Part shown: in pieces, positions 7,021-9,794 of the stretch
Layout: each line of letters starts with the position of its first letter
Position numbering within the stretch: position 1 is the first letter of the stretch
The notes under the pieces: generated by a model
The model's database searches: none
What the model was told of the DNA's origin: nothing
Seen by the model: only the letters and a program-made list of their open reading frames with translations
Made by a program: the position numbers and the translations under genes
Assembly: GCA_964506785.1 (NCBI GenBank)
Contig: CAZDME010000049.1
Span: forward strand, 1 to 9,794
Origin: CAZDME01 sp964506785 [NCBI: uncultured bacterium]
GTDB lineage: Bacteria; CAZDME01; JAYEMH01
Direction: 5' to 3'
Length of the DNA: 9,794 bases

Positions 7021-8139
7021 GTGTCTATTCGAAGGATGCTTTTTTTGTATATTTCGGTTGGTTCGGGACATCAACAAGCGGCTGACGCTATTGTCAAAGC
7101 CATTAATCAGTTGAATCCGCAGATTCAAACCCTTAGCGTTAATTCTTTTAATTACATTAGCCCTTTGCTTGAGAAAATCGTCAACAGCATCTATATGGCG
7201 ATTATTAAAGCTACACCCGAGGTTTGGGATTATCTCTATGATAATCCTAAAATTGTCGGCAAAACCGCTGAGGTGCGTAAATTTATTAATAAAATAAATT
7301 CACCTGGGTTGATTAGGTTAGTAGAGGAGTTCAACCCTGATGTAATTGTTTGTACCCAGGCGTTTCCATCCGGTATTATTTCTGCCTATAAAGAGAAGAC
7401 AAATTCCGACATATCCTTGGTAGCTGTTCCTACCGATTATATTGTTCATTCCTATTGGGTTTCCAATAAGATTGATCTTTATATTGTCCCTTCAGAAGAT
7501 ACTAAAAATATTCTAACCCATAGCATCATTCCGGAGGAAAAGATATTACCTTATGGTATTCCGATTAATCCGCTTTTTAGATTGAAGCATGATAAAGCTA
7601 AAATTTTTCGGGAGCTCAATTTAAATCCGGACTTACCGGTTCTATTAGTTATGGGAGGGAGCCAGGGATTAGGCCGTCTTTATAAAATAACGATGCATTT
7701 AGAGAAGATAGATGTTCCTTTTCAGATTATTATTGTTACCGGAACAAATGGATTTTTAAGGGAAAGACTGGAACGGAGGCAGCCGCATTTCCGAAAGGTT
7801 ACCAAAATATTTGGCTACGTTACGAATATATACGAACTTATGGAAATATCAACCTTGATTATCACCAAGGCGGGAGGATTAACTGTGGCTGAATCTTTGG
7901 CTAAAGGGGTGCCGCTCGTGATTATTAATCCGATACCGGGACAGGAAGAGAAAAACACTCAATTTCTTCTCCGTGAAGGAGTGGCTTTACGGGCAGAAAA
8001 CGCCAAGCACCTTAATTCCCTCATTAAGGATTTATTTAGCCATCCGGAAAAAATTAAAGAAATGCGCCAGAAAGCAACTGTTTTGGGAAAACCCAATGCG
8101 GCAATAAATATTGCCAACCTTTTAATTAATTTAAAGTAA
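7021..8139 (+). CDS. MGDG-synthase/UgtP-like lipid glycosyltransferase (GT28-type fold)
   Basis: The 372-residue protein has the two-domain GT-B layout of monogalactosyldiacylglycerol synthase and diacylglycerol glucosyltransferase enzymes. The N-terminal domain carries the glycine loop YISVGSGHQQAADAI (10-24) and the family's VPTDYIVHSYWV segment (136-147, TDxxxHxxW). The C-terminal nucleotide-sugar domain has MGGSQGLG (211-218), TKAGGLTVAESLAKGVP (282-298) and NPIPGQEEKN (303-312). Such enzymes are peripheral membrane proteins that transfer a sugar from a UDP-sugar to a lipid acceptor, usually diacylglycerol. MurG is a distant relative, but the TD-H-W segment and PGQEEKN favour the MGDG-synthase branch. 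Donor and acceptor cannot be read from the sequence. It heads the second unit and its TAA overlaps the ATG of the acyltransferase gene. Confidence 0.88.
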   Translation: MSIRRMLFLYISVGSGHQQAADAIVKAINQLNPQIQTLSVNSFNYISPLLEKIVNSIYMAIIKATPEVWDYLYDNPKIVGKTAEVRKFINKINSPGLIRLVEEFNPDVIVCTQAFPSGIISAYKEKTNSDISLVAVPTDYIVHSYWVSNKIDLYIVPSEDTKNILTHSIIPEEKILPYGIPINPLFRLKHDKAKIFRELNLNPDLPVLLVMGGSQGLGRLYKITMHLEKIDVPFQIIIVTGTNGFLRERLERRQPHFRKVTKIFGYVTNIYELMEISTLIITKAGGLTVAESLAKGVPLVIINPIPGQEEKNTQFLLREGVALRAENAKHLNSLIKDLFSHPEKIKEMRQKATVLGKPNAAINIANLLINLK

Positions 8140-9014
8140 TGGGAGCTTTTTTTTACAAACTTGCCGCATTTTTAGTCAACCGGCTTCCCTTAAAGTTAAG
8201 CTACTGGCTAGCCGAATGTTTAGGGGGGTTCTATTATCTTTTTGCTCTATCTAGCCGTCGGATAGTAAGAAATAATTTATTACATCTTTTTAACGGCAAT
8301 ATTGGCCGGGATGAACTGCGTTTTTATATTAAGCGGACCTTCCGGGAATTTAGCAAGTATTTAGTCGAACTTTTCTTTTTCCCGTCTTTAAATAAAGAAA
8401 ATATCGACCGGTTTATTTCTATCGAAAACTTGCATTACGTTGATGAACTTCTCAAATTCGGCAAAGGTATTATTGTTCTGGCAGCCCATTTTGGCAACTG
8501 GGAAATGGGCGGTATAACCATGGGGCTCAAAGGTTATCCGATGAACGCCCTTGTCTTAGACCACCGGAATAAATCGGTAAATAACTTCTTTGTAAACCGG
8601 CGGGAAAGTAAGGGTGAAAGGAACATTCCTTTAGGGTTCGCTATCCGGCGGTGTTTTGAAGCCCTGCGGCAAAATGAAATTTTAGCCGTCCTGGGTGACC
8701 GGGAATTCAACCGTTTGAAAAAGGGCATAAAGATAAATTTTTGCGGCCGGGAAACCCGTCCGTGTATTCCTAAGGGAGCCGCCAAACTGGCCATTAAAAC
8801 CGGCGCCAAAATTATCCCTGCATTTGTCGTTAGAGAAAAAAATAACCGTTTGAGGCTTGTCTTTAAAGAGCCGTTAGAAGTAAATTATAATGGAAATGAA
8901 GAAGAAGATGTTCGGCGGATTATGGAAGATTTTTTTGCAATTTTTGAAAAAATGCTTAAAAAAAATCCGGCGCAGTGGTTTATATTCCACCCCTTATGGG
9001 AAGAGATCGATTAA
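8139..9014 (+). CDS. LpxL/HtrB-family lipid acyltransferase
   Basis: The 291-residue protein matches lysophospholipid/lipid A acyltransferases of the LpxL/HtrB family, inner-membrane enzymes that add an acyl chain to lipid A precursors or other glycolipids. The N-terminus (about residues 1-40) is hydrophobic and likely membrane-associated, followed by RRIVRNNLLHLF. The catalytic HX4E motif is AAHFGNWEMGG (His117, Glu122). Further conserved parts are ILAVLGDRE (181-189), the PKGAAKLAIKTGAKIIPAF segment (211-229) and the C-terminal QWFIFHPLWE (279-288), which resembles the family's QWFWxHxRW. The start ATG overlaps the preceding TAA (TAATG), suggesting coupled translation, and no separate Shine-Dalgarno is seen. 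Lying between two glycosyltransferases, it may acylate a sugar lipid other than lipid A; PatA of mycobacteria is a related example. The acceptor is unknown. Confidence 0.9.
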   Translation: MGAFFYKLAAFLVNRLPLKLSYWLAECLGGFYYLFALSSRRIVRNNLLHLFNGNIGRDELRFYIKRTFREFSKYLVELFFFPSLNKENIDRFISIENLHYVDELLKFGKGIIVLAAHFGNWEMGGITMGLKGYPMNALVLDHRNKSVNNFFVNRRESKGERNIPLGFAIRRCFEALRQNEILAVLGDREFNRLKKGIKINFCGRETRPCIPKGAAKLAIKTGAKIIPAFVVREKNNRLRLVFKEPLEVNYNGNEEEDVRRIMEDFFAIFEKMLKKNPAQWFIFHPLWEEID

Positions 9015-9686
9015 ATGGAAAATGTCTGTGCTTTAATACCTGCCTATAATGAAGAAAAAAACCTTGGCAGTTTGGTCCGCGGTTTACGGTCCAGGATAAA
9101 AAACGTTGTTGTCGTTGACGATGGTTCAACAGACGATACTGCCCGGATTGCTAAAGAAGCAGGCGCCCGTGTATTATCTCAAAGCCGCTGCCGGGGAAAG
9201 GGCGCGGCTCTAAAAATTGGTTATGATTATTGTTTGGCGGAGAATTTTGAGGCTGTTTTGAATGTTGACGGCGACGGACAACACGATTGGCGTGAAGCAG
9301 ACAAGTTTTTGGGAATGGGCAGGCAAACAAATGCGGGGATTATTATTGGCAACCGAATGGACGAGGTCGAAAATATGCCCTGGATAAGACTGGTAACGAA
9401 CCGGCTCACTTCAAAAATTATATCGTTTTTGGTCAAGCAGAAGGTAGCCGACAGCCAGTGTGGTTATCGGTTGATAAAAAAAGAGGTTTTAGAGAAAGTA
9501 AAACTTTCTACGGCTCATTTCGACACCGAGTCGGAGTTGTTAATTAAAGCCGGGCGCTTGAGATTTAAAATTATCTCTGTGCCGATTGAAACGATTTATC
9601 GCGATGAAAAAAGTAAGATTAATCGAATACTTGATACGGCTAGATTTATCAGGCTCATATGGAGAAGTCTCTGGTGGGTCGCATGA
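9015..9686 (+). CDS. Family 2 glycosyltransferase, DPM1-like (polyprenyl-phosphate sugar transferase type)
   Basis: The 223-residue protein is a GT-A glycosyltransferase of the dolichyl/polyprenyl-phosphate mannose synthase type. Motifs are ALIPAYNEEKNLG (6-18), VVVDDGSTDDT (32-42), the metal-binding NVDGDGQHD (83-91, DxD-like), IGNRM (111-115), DSQCGYRLI (146-154) and ETIYRDEKSKI (192-202). The D-QCG-R segment is typical of this subgroup. It ends about 20 residues after the TIYRDEKSKI motif with no long hydrophobic anchor, so it is probably a soluble or peripheral enzyme. It would move a sugar from a nucleotide donor to a polyprenyl phosphate or another lipid; donor and acceptor cannot be told from the sequence. 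The gene starts directly after the acyltransferase TAA, with GGGAAGAG (8998-9005) as a likely ribosome site. Confidence 0.9.
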   Translation: MENVCALIPAYNEEKNLGSLVRGLRSRIKNVVVVDDGSTDDTARIAKEAGARVLSQSRCRGKGAALKIGYDYCLAENFEAVLNVDGDGQHDWREADKFLGMGRQTNAGIIIGNRMDEVENMPWIRLVTNRLTSKIISFLVKQKVADSQCGYRLIKKEVLEKVKLSTAHFDTESELLIKAGRLRFKIISVPIETIYRDEKSKINRILDTARFIRLIWRSLWWVA

Positions 9687-9745
9687 AACGTCAAATTAAG
9701 AAAGCCGGCTCAATTTACGGAAGTGTTTTCCTTGTTCTTTTTTAA
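9683..9745 (+). CDS. Short ATGA-coupled reading frame, possibly the broken start of the next gene
   Basis: ATG 9683 overlaps the TGA of the preceding glycosyltransferase (ATGA), a classic coupled start. As read, it encodes only 20 residues, MKRQIKKAGSIYGSVFLVLF, a basic start followed by a hydrophobic run like a membrane or signal segment, and stops at TAA 9743-9745 within and just after a T6 run (9738-9743). One extra T would keep the frame open to the end of the window, so a homopolymer error or real frameshift may have cut a longer gene. Alternatively the frame is chance, and the GGAG at 9786-9789 is the ribosome site of a gene starting beyond the edge. No family is recognised. Confidence 0.33.
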   Translation: MKRQIKKAGSIYGSVFLVLF

Positions 9746-9794
9746 CTGACCCGGTCTCAATGGGCTTAATGATTCGATTGCTTACGGAGAAATA

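Noticed and set aside
6922-7128. Minus-strand frame across the terminator/promoter gap
   Set aside because: It overlaps a well-supported terminator, promoter and gene start and has no recognisable motif.
1-9794. CRISPR arrays, tRNA or rRNA genes, transposases, att-like direct repeats, riboswitch leaders
   Set aside because: None was seen on reading. The gaps are too short for most (the longest are about 110 bases, at 6910-7020 and 9687-9794) and their content does not match such elements.

Overview
The window reads as a dense bacterial chromosome segment. Every gene I can support lies on the + strand, and no RNA genes, insertion sequences, CRISPR arrays or long repeats are visible. Base composition is moderately AT-rich by eye (not computed). 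Stops are standard (TAA, TAG and TGA used as real stops) and several genes start at GTG. The gene order proB-proA-nadD-rsfS-argS is typical of many bacteria. An LpxL/HtrB-type acyltransferase points to a Gram-negative-type envelope. The style resembles uncultured lineages such as Omnitrophota, but this is an impression from gene content and not a demonstrated assignment.

Region 1 (about 1-6909) looks like one long, tightly packed transcription unit. It contains the C-terminal end of glutamate 5-kinase (proB), proA (proline synthesis), nadD (NAD synthesis), rsfS (ribosome silencing), argS (arginyl-tRNA synthetase), a dihydrolipoyl dehydrogenase, a very small stand-alone lipoyl-domain protein, and a class I aspartate-type aminotransferase. 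A hairpin with a T-tract (6931-6968) appears to end the unit.

Region 2 (6970 to the right edge) begins with a good sigma-70-like promoter (TTGATA, 17 bp, TATAAA) and a strong Shine-Dalgarno. It then encodes three almost overlapping genes: an MGDG-synthase/UgtP-like lipid glycosyltransferase, an LpxL/HtrB-like acyltransferase and a DPM1-like family 2 glycosyltransferase. Together these look like an envelope glycolipid cassette. A short ATGA-coupled reading frame follows and stops after 20 codons, at a T6 run.

The points most worth a second look are the 86-residue free-standing lipoyl domain beside a lipoamide dehydrogenase with no E1 or E2 subunits nearby, the acyltransferase/glycosyltransferase cassette, and two apparent reading-frame breaks at homopolymers lying at the extreme left and right edges of the window. 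Most of the rest is ordinary housekeeping; I did not find a clearly new system.
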